From positions 95,363,415-95,427,414 of the forward strand of contig OY998176.1 in assembly GCA_963921935.1 (NCBI GenBank): 64,000 bases of DNA, given 5' to 3'. This document shows positions 20,863-30,822 of this stretch, piece by piece. Position numbers and translations under genes: made by a program. This DNA comes from Galeruca laticollis (lineage: Eukaryota; Arthropoda; Insecta; Coleoptera; Chrysomelidae). The notes beneath the pieces were generated by a model, which saw only the letters and a list, made by a program, of their open reading frames with translations, made no database searches and was not told the origin of the DNA. Within the stretch, counting starts at the first letter, position 1. Each line of letters starts with the position of its first letter.

Positions 20863-23309
20863 CAGGGTGTCCCGGGACTAATGGGAAAAAAGTCAGGAGC
20901 GTATAATCTGAGCCAAAATAATGTTAGTACTTCATATGAACTTTTTCTATGCAGGCCCTCGTTTTCGAGTTATAGGCCTCCAAAGTTTTAATTTTGAATT
21001 TGGTTTTTATTTTTATTTTTTGTACTAGTTATTTGATCTTTATAAAATTTACGGCAAAGCTATAATATACGTGTATGTTTATTATGGAAAGGTAAACAGT
21101 TTTACAGTAGTGCCTTGAAGCCAGGGACGGACTACTCGCAATGGTTAGTGATCCAAAAATTTTGCAGGGATGGCACACCCTGTATGAAATTATCGAAATT
21201 CACTTCCCCACATATTAATCTAACGAAAAGGTACTCTTGTTGGAATTCGATAAAATAAGTCGTTTGGCTAATATTTACAGTTTTATTAATGCACTACGTA
21301 CAAATCTACCTAACTAACTTATTAATACGATGTCCAGAATTTAGTTGCTTTTAATCAAAATTACGAACATAATATTATTAAACCATTAAGAAAACCTCAA
21401 AAAACACAAGTTATAAAACATTAGTCTAAAACTAATTCCTAAACAACAACAAAAACTAACGTTATTCTAATAAATGTTCAATATGAGCTCCTCCCACTTC
21501 CACGCACATTCTAAGTCTACGAAGGTTGTTTCTTTGCACTTGAAAGAGCAATTTCACACTATTTCTAATAACATTGCAGTGTGACACAATTCTGTCTATT
21601 AAATCTCGCCTTGTTTGCACAGGTGTTGCGTATACCTTACTTTTGAGATAACCCTAGAGAAAGAAATCCATAGGATTAACGTCTCCTGATCGCGGTGGCC
21701 ATTGAAAAGGGCCTCCACGACCAATCCATCTATTAGGAAGCCTTGTGTGTAAATGCTGTCGTACATCTAAACTGAAATGAGGAGGGGCCCCATCATGCAT
21801 GAACCATAAATTCCTACGAGTTTGTAGTAGCACATCATCAAACAGGTTCCATAACTCATTTTGCAAAAAACTCCAAATATCTCTCACCGGTCAAAGTACC
21901 GTCAATAAAGTATGGCTGTATCAAATTATTGCCAACTATTCCTGCCAAATATTAACCATGAATCTATGCTGGATCCTAGTTTGGATAATGCCATGTAGAT
22001 TCACATCATCCCATAAATGCATATTATGAGAATTTATGATTCCATCTCTGGTGAAACCCGGTTCGTTCGTAAAGAGAACGTTACTAATAAATGTGTTGTC
22101 TGCTTGTTGTTGTCGCAGAAACCACTGGCTATACTCAAGTCAAGCAGGATAATCAGCTACTGTCATACGGTGTACTTTTTTCATGTGAAAAGGATATAAC
22201 AGCTGTTCTTTTAGGACGCGATGAACAACTGATTTCGAGACGTTATGTTCTCTTAATAATTTTCTACAACTCGATGGTTCATTATCAACTGCATTAAACA
22301 AGTCTTGTTCAACTGCCACAGTACGTATGCTTCGTACTGGACCTTCTCCAGCTTTTTCTGGCGAAAATCTTCCTAAAATTTTAAATTTTGTTTTGTATAC
22401 ATGGAAAATTACATTTACTATTCATACCTGTTTCTCGTAACCTGAGATCAAAACGCCCAAACATTCGTCTGTCTGGCAATGCTCTGTTTGCAAAATGTTT
22501 TTCATAAAGCCTTTTGGCCTCTAAACAGTTTCGAGAAGCCAGTCCATACATTAGATGTTTATCTGCGTACTCAATAAAAGCGAATTCTGCTATTGTAACT
22601 GTTAAATTAAGGACTTATGAATTATTGACAAGTACTGACTACGATCTATTCTACACAACGTTTGACAACTAATCCTATGGTAACTTGATAAACGGTAGAA
22701 ACACTTATAAAAAGTTTTCACCAACTTTCCAATTAATAAGTCGTTAATGTTTTTCATCTTCTGCTATCGTTAAATTATTTTTTTGTAGTACTCTAGGTAA
22801 ATTTTGGACATCTATTAAAAGTTAGTTTTACCTCGTTGTGTACTTATAAAAATGGTGAATGCGTAAACTGGTACGTAGTGTATTAATAAAACTGTAAATA
22901 TTAGCCAAACGGCTTATTTCATCGAATTCCAACAAGAGTACCTTTTCGTTAGCTTAATGTGTGGGGAAATGAATTTCGATAATTTCATACAGGGTGTGCA
23001 ATACCTGCAAAATTTTTGGATCACTAACCATAGCGAGTAGTCCGTCCCTGGCTTCAATGTACTACTGTAAATCTGTTCACCTTACCAAAATAAACATACA
23101 CATACATTATAGCTTTGCCGTAAATTTTATAAAGATCAAATAACTAGTACAAAAAATACAAATAAAAACCAAATTCAAAATTAAAACTTTGGAGGCCTAT
23201 AACTCGAAAACGAGGGCCTGCATAGTAAAAGTTTATATGAAGTACTAACATTATTTTAGCTCAGATTATACGCTCCTGACTTTTTTCCCATTAGTCCCGG
23301 GACACCCTG
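20863..23309. mobile_element. Mariner-like DNA transposon, ~440-bp TIRs
   Basis: The ends CAGGGTGTCCCGGGACTAAT (20,863) and its exact complement (ending 23,309) are flanked by TA on both sides within a TA array. The terminal repeats stay alignable to about 21,303 and 22,872. A minus-strand transposase remnant lies between. 2447 bp overall. TA target duplication, the CAGGGTG-type end and the DDE protein place it in the IS630-Tc1-mariner superfamily. Confidence 0.9.
21462..22605 (-). pseudogene. Mariner-type transposase with DUF4817-like N-terminus
   Basis: N-terminal part: FIEYADKHLMYGLASRN...RLYEKHFANRALPDRR, matching the helix-turn-helix region annotated as DUF4817 in insect transposases. 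A 55-nt GT...AG segment (22,427 to 22,373, minus strand) interrupts the frame and looks like a small intron. The catalytic region follows: the first Asp motif reads FTNEPGFTRDG, so the Asp is replaced by Asn (codon 22,065-22,067). The second Asp is in WFMHDGAPPHF and the third acidic position in NPMDFFL. The conserved Trp after FFL is a TAG stop, and further stops occur, for example after DYPA. The C-terminus reads GGAHIEHLLE, stop at 21,462-21,464. Dead enzyme; no clear ATG. Confidence 0.85.
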
Positions 23310-23392
23310 TATATATATATATATATATATATAACAACAGGAAAGAGATTCATGGGTAATTCACGCAAAGTAAAGGGCTACTGAAATAGAGT

Positions 23393-23449
23393 GGTAACCG
23401 TGGACATGCAAGTTTCTGGCTCATTTTGCCTCATCAGCACGGCATAACC
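23393..23449 (-). ncRNA. Hammerhead-like motif, copy d
   Basis: Minus strand: GGT, TATG, CCGTG, CTGATGA, GGC, AAAATGA, GCC, A, GAAA, CTTGCATG, TC, CACGG, TT, ACC. Same fold as copy e with one change in stem III. Confidence 0.65.
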
Positions 23450-23645
23450 AAATAATGATGTGAAATTTGGGAGCAAAGATGTTAATCGAAACATGGGAAA
23501 ACACAAAATAACGGATTTCAGCAGGGAAACCAAACGCTCATTTGTGTCTTCAAATGAGCGTTTGATTTCCCTTCTGAAATCCGTTATTTTGTGTTTTCCC
23601 ATGTTTCGATTAACATCTTTGCTCCCAAATTTCACATCATTATTT

Positions 23646-23702
23646 GGTTATGCCGTGCTGATGAGGCAAAATGAGCCAGAAACATGCATGTCCACGGTTA
23701 CC
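23646..23702 (+). ncRNA. Hammerhead ribozyme candidate, copy e (best)
   Basis: Stem I: CCGTG (23,653-23,657) pairs with CACGG (23,693-23,697); an internal loop (TATG against TT) and an outer GGT/ACC pair follow. Core CTGATGA is at 23,658-23,664. Stem II: GGC (23,665) with GCC (23,675). One unpaired A precedes GAAA (23,679-23,682). Then self-complementary ACATGCATGT forms a short stem III and ends in the cleavage-type triplet GTC (23,690-23,692). This is a type I hammerhead topology with very short stem III, as known for retroelement hammerheads that act as dimers. The extra A beside stem II is the one departure. Confidence 0.7.
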
Positions 23703-23798
23703 ACTCTATTTCAGTAGCCCTTTACTTTGCGTGAATTACCCATGAATCTCTTTGTTGATTTTGTTAACATATCACGCGATATTCCTACATCTTCTTTG

Positions 23799-23799
<1 letters not shown>

Positions 23800-23840
<41 letters not shown>
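23800..23840. repeat. (TA)n microsatellite
   Basis: TA array separating pair 2 from the next inverted copy; flanked symmetrically by CTTCTTTGTT and AAAGAAGATGTGGG. Confidence 0.9.
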
Positions 23841-23844
<4 letters not shown>

Positions 23845-24036
23845 AAGATGTGGGAATATCGCGTGATATGTTAACAACAACAACAAAGTGATTCATGGGT
23901 AATTCACGCAAAATAAGGGCTACTGAAATAGAGTGTTAACCGTGGACATGCATGTTTCTGGCTCATTTTGCCTCTTCAGCACGGCATAACCAAATAAGGA
24001 TGGGAAATTTGGGAGCAAAGCTGTTAATCGAAACAT
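23841..24036 (-). mobile_element. Hammerhead-bearing repeat, truncated inverted copy
   Basis: Starts with GATGTGGGAATATCGCGTGA next to (TA)n, carries ATTCATGGGTAATTCACGC and the ribozyme-like core, and breaks off after TTAATCGAAACATG at 24,036, where unrelated sequence begins. Confidence 0.7.
23936..23992 (-). ncRNA. Hammerhead-like motif, copy f
   Basis: Minus strand: CCGTG, CTGAAGA (the variable core position is A, still within CUGANGA), GGC, AAAATGA, GCC, A, GAAA, CATGCATG, TC, CACGG. All conserved core bases retained. Confidence 0.62.
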
Positions 24037-24039
24037 GTT

Positions 24040-24210
24040 TACCTGCTGGACCAAGAGAACCTTTTCCCAATTTACCCGACTTCATTCTTCAGCCGATGGT
24101 CCGTGCCGGTACCCCATCTCGCCTTCACGTTTGGAAATTTCTCCGGCTCTCACTTTTTCTATCGCAGTTGCAAGCTGTTCTTCGGTCCCTTGCGCTCGTA
24201 GTTTAGCAAT
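24040..24210 (-). pseudogene. Possible pipsqueak-type HTH fragment
   Basis: A GC-richer block. On the minus strand one frame reads LRAQGTEEQLATAIEKVRAG then EISKREGEMGYR, loosely like the pipsqueak helix-turn-helix of pogo/Tigger-type transposases (…L..A...VR.GE.S...A...Y). The frame is stopped shortly after. Family assignment is weak. Confidence 0.3.
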
Positions 24211-24536
24211 TAATTTTCGAATATATTACCTTGGATTTTTATTTATAAATATACACGTATAATCATTAAATATCAATGATTTCTCAGAAATTTTAAAATA
24301 TAGTTTGAGGCATATCTCCCATCTACAATATGCGGCGTCTCTCCTTTTATATATGGAGAGGTGCCGCACGCGTTTATTTACTAAAGTCGATAACTTGAAA
24401 AAAATCACAAATATATCTGTAAACAAACCTACATAGTATCATATAACGTTATTTGAAATAAATTTTGTGTATAAACAAGCGGTTTTATAGAAAGTTGAAA
24501 AGGCATCAACAAAATATTTCTATGTAATAAGCGATG

Positions 24537-24767
24537 AGTTTTGTTTTTCTTTATGAAAAATGTCCTTTTAAAAAGAACTAAAATCAACTATAACAAAAAT
24601 ATATTTTAACAAAGAGCAGAAATAATACCAAAAATGTATAAAGACTGTACTGAGAGTAATACAAAGAATGAATTAAAATGGTGTTTAGACAAAATATATA
24701 ATATCGTATAAAAGTGTCTATTATGAAGTTTCACAGGTGCCTACTTGATAACGCTGTAGACATAACT
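24537..24767 (-). repeat. 3' LTR of errantivirus-like element
   Basis: 231 bp, about 95% identical by eye to 29,936-30,165. Reads AGTTATGTCTACAGCG at its minus-strand start and ends CAAAACT. A polypurine tract (AAGGAGGGAGG on the minus strand, about 24,768-24,778) precedes it. Confidence 0.85.
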
Positions 24768-24776
24768 CCTCCCTCC

Positions 24777-26090
24777 TTAAGTTTTGAAAAACACGGAGTG
24801 GCTTTTAGAATTTTTCTTTTCTTCTGTTGGGTTTTCCTTTGGTTTTTTCTTGAAAAAATTGAAAATTTGGGTTCTATATTTGCTGAAAATGTAGACTAAG
24901 GCGCAGGCAATTGCAATTCCAATAACTGTTCCTAATATGCTTGTGTTATTATACGGATTGTCTTCCACTTCTGAAATTGGTTCTAATTGTTTCGAAATTC
25001 TGCTACTTTCTTTAGGTTCTTCAAAGTCTATTTTCGTTATGTTCGGTATTTGGTAATTTCTGGAACCACTTAACGTTTCCATCTCAATTTTTGGTAGTGT
25101 AAACGGCTTTCCATTACTAATTGGAATTTTATTATGTATTTCTGGTTATTAGTCCATACTTCGCAAGAGTCTGGTTTGGTTCGACGACTGCTTCTTGTAA
25201 ATTTACTTCAATGGTGTGGCAATGCGAGAGGTCTTCTCCTTGGGATACAGGATTCTGTTGGCAACAATACGTGTCTTTTAGAAGAAAGCATTTTTCTTTC
25301 TCGAATTGGTTATCATCATTATTGTGTGCCAAATAGGGAAATAGAGGGGTAAAAGTTTTATGATTTAGGATTACTGGGAAAAAATTATAAAATTCGTAGG
25401 TTTTTTCTTTAAGGATAGGTATATGGATTGAGAAAATTGATTTTGAATTTGATATAGACACTTGAGTGCCCAAAAATTGATAATAAGTTAATAAATTCTC
25501 AAATTTAGGAATTTGATTAGAGTTATATATATATATATTATGTAAATCGAAAATCGAAAATATCAGTACTAGAAATTATTGAATTATGAAGAGAGTTTAA
25601 TTCGGAAAATACTATTGCATTTTCTAAATTATTTATTAAGGTAATCGTTGATTGGCAATCTAAATTAATTTGTGTCATAATTCTCTGAAAACTTAGATAA
25701 CTTCCAAGAGTTTCTATTTTATGGTAAAATGAAGCCTGTATTTTTTCTAAATTATTTTTAAGAATTTCTTGATTATTGTTTAAGATATTTATAGATTCAT
25801 TATAGTGTTCAATAAGTTTTTAGTATAAAGAGGTTTGTAAATTGACTTCTTTAATCATATTTTTCTGGTTTTTCTGCAGTAAATCAATTGCTTTGTTATA
25901 TCTTTCTTCATCATCTGCATCTAATGTGCCAAAAAGCCATTTGTCAATTTTTCCTACGGCATTTACAAGTCCTCTTTTACTTCTGATATGGGGATATAGA
26001 TTATTCAGTTTTATTTCTATAGAATTAATTAAAGATTCTGTCCTTGTCAAAATACTTTGTGCTAAATTATGATACGATATGGGGTTACTA
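24777..26090 (-). pseudogene. env: Env-like (F-type) fusion protein, broken
   Basis: Three separate minus-strand fragments. 25,820-26,090: a short surface segment, then a furin-like RSKR site and a Gly/Val-containing fusion-peptide region with the LDADDEERY signature shared by errantivirus Env and baculovirus F proteins. 25,132-25,473: Cys-containing ectodomain. 24,777-25,082: a transmembrane helix (about 24,880-24,940) with a basic, Lys-rich cytoplasmic tail. Frameshifts and stops separate the fragments and most of the N-terminal surface part is missing, so no functional fusion protein is possible. In intact elements Env lies downstream of pol and is made from a spliced RNA. Confidence 0.8.
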
Positions 26091-26382
26091 CTATTAATTT
26101 TTTAATACTATCTTTAATGATATAATAATGTTTTATTAGGTTATTTACTTGCTTAAAAATAATGTATAAATCTACAAAGTGTATAAATGTATGTTTATTG
26201 TATATAATACGAGAATTTCATAATTGGATTGGAAGGATTAGGCTTTCGATTTTAGTGGTAGATACATCCTCTTCAATGCATTGTATCTGCAGAATCATGA
26301 TGTATGTTGTCATCAATGTCAGGAGGTTCATCATCGTTAGATTCCTGTAACAATTTGTTTGTTACTAACCTCGGTTTTCTAG

Positions 26383-27255
26383 TCAAATTTTTATGATATG
26401 TGAGTTTATTAGTTTTAATGAGGATACCTTTTTGGCTACTTTCGTCTTTTTAAATTTGGGTAGTTTTTTATTTCTCTGTTTAGTTTTTATGTAGCATGTT
26501 TCTTGATTTGCAAAATCTGAGGGATATTCGCGTTTTTCATTTCGTTTTTGAATAATCTTTTCTTTTGTGTATTCATTATTTTGCTTAATCTTTTCATACA
26601 ATATTTTACTATTTTCTTTATGATCTTGTACGTGAGTTGATATAATCAAATGATCGTCTAAATCAAAAGGAACGGGATTGTTTATGTGACCTTTAGTAAT
26701 TTCGAAAGGCGTATATTTCGTAACTGAATGAATACTATTGTTATAACAGAAAATTGCTTTTTTTATTAGTTGATCAGATCTCAAATTTTTATTTTCTTCT
26801 TGTAAGCATCGATAATGCTCGATTAGTGTTGAGTGGAATATCTCGACTGGAGAGTTAGAATTACTATTTTTTGATGTTGTAAAGTGTAGATGGATGTGGT
26901 GTAATTTGCAAAAATCTTGAAGATCGAAATTTTTCAATTCTGTACCCTGGTCAGACGTAATTTTGCTAGGTAGACCGTGATGGGAAATACATTCTAGTAA
27001 TTTCTCAACTACAGATACTCCTGTTATACTGTCTAACGGATGGGCTTGACCATATCTTGAAAATGAATCTATGATTGTTAAATACGATTTATTTGATATA
27101 TAGAAAACGTCTAAATGGATATGTTCGAAAGGTCTCGAAGCTGTGGGTGTTAAATTGAATTTTATAACTGGGGGATTTCTGTCATACTCATTTTTCAGAC
27201 AAGTTTCACAATTATTTATGAAACGTTTTATTTCTTCTATCATTTTTGGCCAATA
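26383..27255 (-). pseudogene. pol: Integrase region of pol
   Basis: The frame covers the end of the zinc-binding domain (INNCETCLKN; the His pair lies before the frameshift) and the catalytic core: Asp in HLDVFYI, Asp in TSDQGTELK, Glu in PVEIFHSTLIEHYR. A basic C-terminal domain follows. All three catalytic acids are kept. A frameshift at about 27,255-27,265 separates it from the upstream pol segment: RYYWPK, expected just before MIEE, is in the other phase. Ends 26,383, just before the env remnant. Confidence 0.85.
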
Positions 27256-27259
27256 ATAT

Positions 27260-28345
27260 CTAAGACCTGTGACCTGATTTACTTATATGGTAATATTGTA
27301 CTTTCTCTCGTTGTTCGTCAACTGATTGAATATCAGTGAGAATTTTGGTACACATGATAAATTTAAAAGCCGAATTTTTAAATGTTTTTTGTGCAGTTAC
27401 TATAAACATTCGTGATAAAGGTTCATTTTGGAAATAAAGAGCATAATTTTGGTTAGGATTTATAAACTCCTTAATGAATTTTATTACGTTTGATTCAGTG
27501 TCTACTACTGGTAATGTAACATATAAGCGAATATTTTCGAAAAATTTTTCTCTTTTCACTTTAAAAGAAAGATTTTCATTGCTAGTATAGTATAATTGAT
27601 TTTTATACATATTTAGTGGTTTTTCAGATATTGGAATTGATAAAATGGGATTTTTCACAGAAGTGTGTACTGTTTCGATGTCATTATGATTGGTGTTCGC
27701 TTCTTCCTCCAAAGGGGGTGAATTAATTATGGTATATGATTCGTTATATGAACTAATTTGATTTACAATTTCTCCAATGTCACCTAAATTAGCGTCAAGT
27801 GATGCAGATTCTGAAGCATTCATATTAGGGAAACGAGACAGTGCATCGGCTGCCTTGTTACTTTTACCTTTTAAATATTCAATATTGTAATCGAATTCTT
27901 CGAACAAAGAAAATTCGATATCATCAGATTGTCTATATTTAAATGGTATTTTTATATTAGGTCCTACTAATTGTTGGTTCGCAAGGTCTATATTTAAGTT
28001 CATATTAACAAGATCTTTAATACCTATAACTCCATCGAAGTAATCGTGGAAGTCATATAATACAAAATAAGTACAATAATTTTCACATTTTAATTCTGCA
28101 AATGCAGACACAAGTGCTTGAAATCTAATATCTTTACTTCCAAGACTAGTAGATAATACACTATTGGAATGGTAAATTGTATCTGGAAAATATTTTTCTA
28201 CAATAGAAGGTTTTATTATTGATCTAGAACTACCGGTATCGATTAATAATCTAACTTTGGGATTCTTAATTTCTATGTACGCTAAAGGATTAGCGGAAAT
28301 AACGTTTAATTCAACTACCTCTTTATTTTGGAAGGCCCGGTTACT
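27260..28345 (-). pseudogene. pol: Pol: protease fused to RNase H tail (RT missing)
   Basis: The aspartic protease is visible: LLIDTGSSRSII with Asp-Thr-Gly at 28,232-28,240, then FHDYFDGVIG typical of gypsy proteases. Shortly after (about 27,910) the frame passes directly into EFDYNIEYLKGKSNKAADAL, the end of RNase H and connection domain. The entire reverse transcriptase, including its YVDD box and most of RNase H, has been deleted in frame. The frame lies in -1 phase to gag and overlaps its end, consistent with ribosomal frameshifting in the ancestor. Confidence 0.85.
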
Positions 28346-29622
28346 CGAAAATTTTCCTCAAATTGATTTTCGTTATTCATATCGGGTTGATAAAATTCTA
28401 CTTCTTCATATTCATTAAATTGGTTAGGATCTTATTCTAGATTATCGCATTGATTTAAATATAATTCTTCAGAAACCAAATTTGGTTTAACACGTGGATT
28501 TGTTTGGAAAAATCTATTATTACTGTTAGTATTATTAACAGGCATTCGACTCCTTTCTGTGAAATTTCGCGACGTTGTCGACATTGGTACTGGTTTTGGT
28601 AACTCATTTTGTGGTGTTTGATTCGGTCTAAAAACATTTTTTGCTGGAGCAAATACTTGTCGATTCGTGAAATATCTTTTATTTTGTGGGATAGGTTGAA
28701 CAGATATCGGTTGGTTAGGACAATATTCTCTGTTTTGTACTACATTGTTTGAGATATTGGGTTGATTATATCGATAATCATTATATGAAGGTTGATGATT
28801 ATTAATTGGTCTGTTATTTGGTACGAAATTTCGATAATCGTTACGATTTTGATTTCGGTCTGAATTTGACCTTTGAACATTTTGGAATCGCGAATATTGC
28901 ATCCCATTATTATTAGAATTATTTTGGCGGAGATTTTTATCATGTAATGATCCATTAAGTCTTTCGAAATTTTCAAATTCTGCGACGTCTGCCATCGCAT
29001 CTTCTAAGGAATTGGGTTTTCTTGGATGCATATCATTTATTAGCGTTCCATTACAACCCGCTATGAAAGTATTTAGTGCAGTTTTATCGTATTGAATAAT
29101 TTGACAATGTCGCTCAACAGCATTTATATTTGGGTCGTTACTTATTCTCTGAATTACACTACTACTAATTAACTGAAGCCTACTACCAAAATCGATAAGT
29201 CGTTCATTTTAAAAAGGTTTGGCTCTAATTAATTCTTGTACTAAACAATCAATATCACGCCTATCAGCAAAACACTGTAATAAAGCAGTTTTCAATTTTT
29301 GCCAAGTATTTGACTCTACTCTACTACCGACCATGAAAGCTGCTCGGCCTTCTAACTTCTCTTGAATACATTCAATTAAATGTGAATTTAATTCGGAATG
29401 ATTTAAATTTTTATAGGATTCAATTAAATTTTCACATCTAGTGATAAATTTGTTTGAATATTCACTGTCACCGTTAAATGGTTTGATATTTGCTAATTTA
29501 CATCTGGAAAGATCCGAATTAATTTTTGGTGTAGCCATTTCGTTACTATTAATTTCGTTTATTGAAATATTATTAAAAGCTTCTACAATATTATCAACGT
29601 TTATATTATTCAAATCGTTCAT
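28315..29622 (-). pseudogene. gag: Gag of errantivirus-like element, two stops
   Basis: A 436-codon frame on the minus strand interrupted by TAA at 29,209-29,211 and TAA at 28,432-28,434; all segments share one phase and it ends TAG at 28,315-28,317. The N-terminal third contains a capsid-type region (KPFNGDSEYSNKFITRCENL). The later part, after MHPRKPNSLEDAM, becomes Asn/Arg/Gln-rich without a CCHC knuckle, as usual for errantivirus Gag. Capsid role; not functional here. Confidence 0.82.
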
Positions 29623-29915
29623 ATATATTTAATATATATAATAATAAAAAAGATCTTAATTTATATCTTCAGTAACTACAAAGAATGGTATAGGAAGGCG
29701 AGAAAAGGAAATTCGGCACTTACCTTTAGAAAATCTGCTTCCCCGACTCTTTGGTTCCTCTCACTACGTCCACAGGAGGGCTGCTCTCAGTTGTTGATCC
29801 CACAGAAAGGGTAGATAGAACTCGCGCTCAAAACGTTGAAACGATAAAGTTATGAAAGTTTATACGAAAACCGTAGGAATCGGTACACTGTATAATTCAC
29901 GTTTTCACAACTCGC

Positions 29916-29937
29916 GCGATCCTACTGACTGCGCCAG
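29916..29937 (-). other. Primer-binding site
   Basis: Minus strand TGGCGCAGTCAGTAGGAT directly follows the 5' LTR end, overlapping its last T. TGGCGCAGTCGG-type sites are common in insect errantiviruses. Confidence 0.7.
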
Positions 29938-30165
29938 TTTGGTTTTTCTTTATGAAAAATGTCCTTTTAAAAAGAACTAAAATTAACAATAACAAAAATA
30001 TATTTTAACAACGAGCAGAAATAATACCAAAAATGTATAAAGACTGTACTGAGATTTATACAAAGAATGAATTAAAATGGTGTTCAGACAGAATATATAA
30101 TATCGTATAAAAGTGTCTATTATGCAGTTTCACAGGTGCCCACTTGATAACGCTGTAGACATAAC
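29936..30165 (-). repeat. 5' LTR of errantivirus-like element
   Basis: 230 bp; matches 24,537-24,767 with about ten differences, so the insertion is not very recent. Confidence 0.85.
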
Positions 30166-30289
30166 ATACGTACCGTTTTTGTTCTAATGTTAGTTGGAAT
30201 AGGTCAAACGTAGATGGTCTCACACTGCACTCTTATCTTGAACTTTTTATCGTTCATTGTAAATTGTACCGAATCACGTGATATGCGGC

Positions 30290-30520
30290 ATCTATACCCC
30301 TGCAGCATCTATCCCACTTTTACCCTAATCGGAATGAAAAGAAAACATTGCAGCATTTCCTTTTTGATTGTCCAATTTAAGTCGTCATGAAACAAAATAT
30401 TTCTTGTTTGCAAAGTGTGGAAGCATTATTCAAAACTCCACAAAATATCACAATAGTTGAAGCCAGGCAAATTTGTTAATATGTGAGTAATATTACAAGG
30501 TCACGCTCATTTATTGTCAA
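30290..30520 (+). pseudogene. LINE RNase H C-terminal remnant (tentative)
   Basis: A frame with stops reads TLQHFLFDCPI, and then QSVEALFKTPQNITIVEARQ in another phase. This resembles the C-terminal E.LQH.L..CP...LF pattern following RNase H in insect R1/I-type LINEs. Short and frame-shifted. Confidence 0.4.
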
Positions 30521-30822
30521 CGAGTAATACTGGTTTTTAGGATGTCTTAAGGCGATATATGGTTGTTTATATCTATTAATGTTATAGTTTATTATTGTTG
30601 AATTGTTTGTTAGTGTATAGTATATTATTTAATTAGTACACATACACCCTTGCTGTAAACTCAGGTTTCTGAAGCAATAAATAATTAGTATTGTTAGTGC
30701 TATTTTCACGGCTCTTTCTAAGAGATATTCAAACTCTGATATTGTTATTCGAAAATAATTGAAAAGTTTGACTCATCCATCATACGTGTATGAAAGGTTC
30801 CTAAATCAAGTCGCTACCTTAG

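Larger units (their letters stand above)
23333..23797. mobile_element. Hammerhead-bearing repeat, palindromic pair 2
   Basis: An inverted copy (23,333-23,545) and a forward copy (23,546-23,797) meet head-to-head at about 23,545, where CAAACGCTCATTTG meets CAAATGAGCGTTTG. Outward ends carry ATTCATGGGTAATTCACGC and, on the right, the TATCACGCGATATTCCTAC end before (TA)n. Both copies contain an intact hammerhead-like core. Very little divergence between the arms implies recent formation or gene conversion. Confidence 0.8.
24537..30165 (-). mobile_element. Errantivirus-like (gypsy) LTR element, RT deleted
   Basis: Minus-strand element with short LTRs (right = 5', left = 3'), PBS, gag, protease, RNase H tail, integrase and env remnants in retroviral order. 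LTR termini are of the AGTT...AACT type typical of insect errantiviruses. A deletion fuses protease to the end of RNase H, removing reverse transcriptase; all genes carry stops or frameshifts. 5.6 kb remains of what is usually 7-8 kb. No matching target duplication is visible at the outer flanks (GATG and ATAC). Confidence 0.88.

Noticed and set aside
21150..21200. Internal CACCCTGTATGAAAT string as a separate MITE end
   Set aside because: It lies within both TIRs of the mariner-like element at mirrored positions, so it is part of that element.
23378..23717. Two identical 85-codon frames (MKFGSKDVNRNMGKHKITDF)
   Set aside because: They are the same palindromic sequence read from both strands; the frame spans the palindrome centre and is not present in the other copies of the repeat.
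24714..25352. Plus-strand frames of 61-72 codons
   Set aside because: Antisense to the env remnant, whose transmembrane and Cys motifs are on the minus strand.
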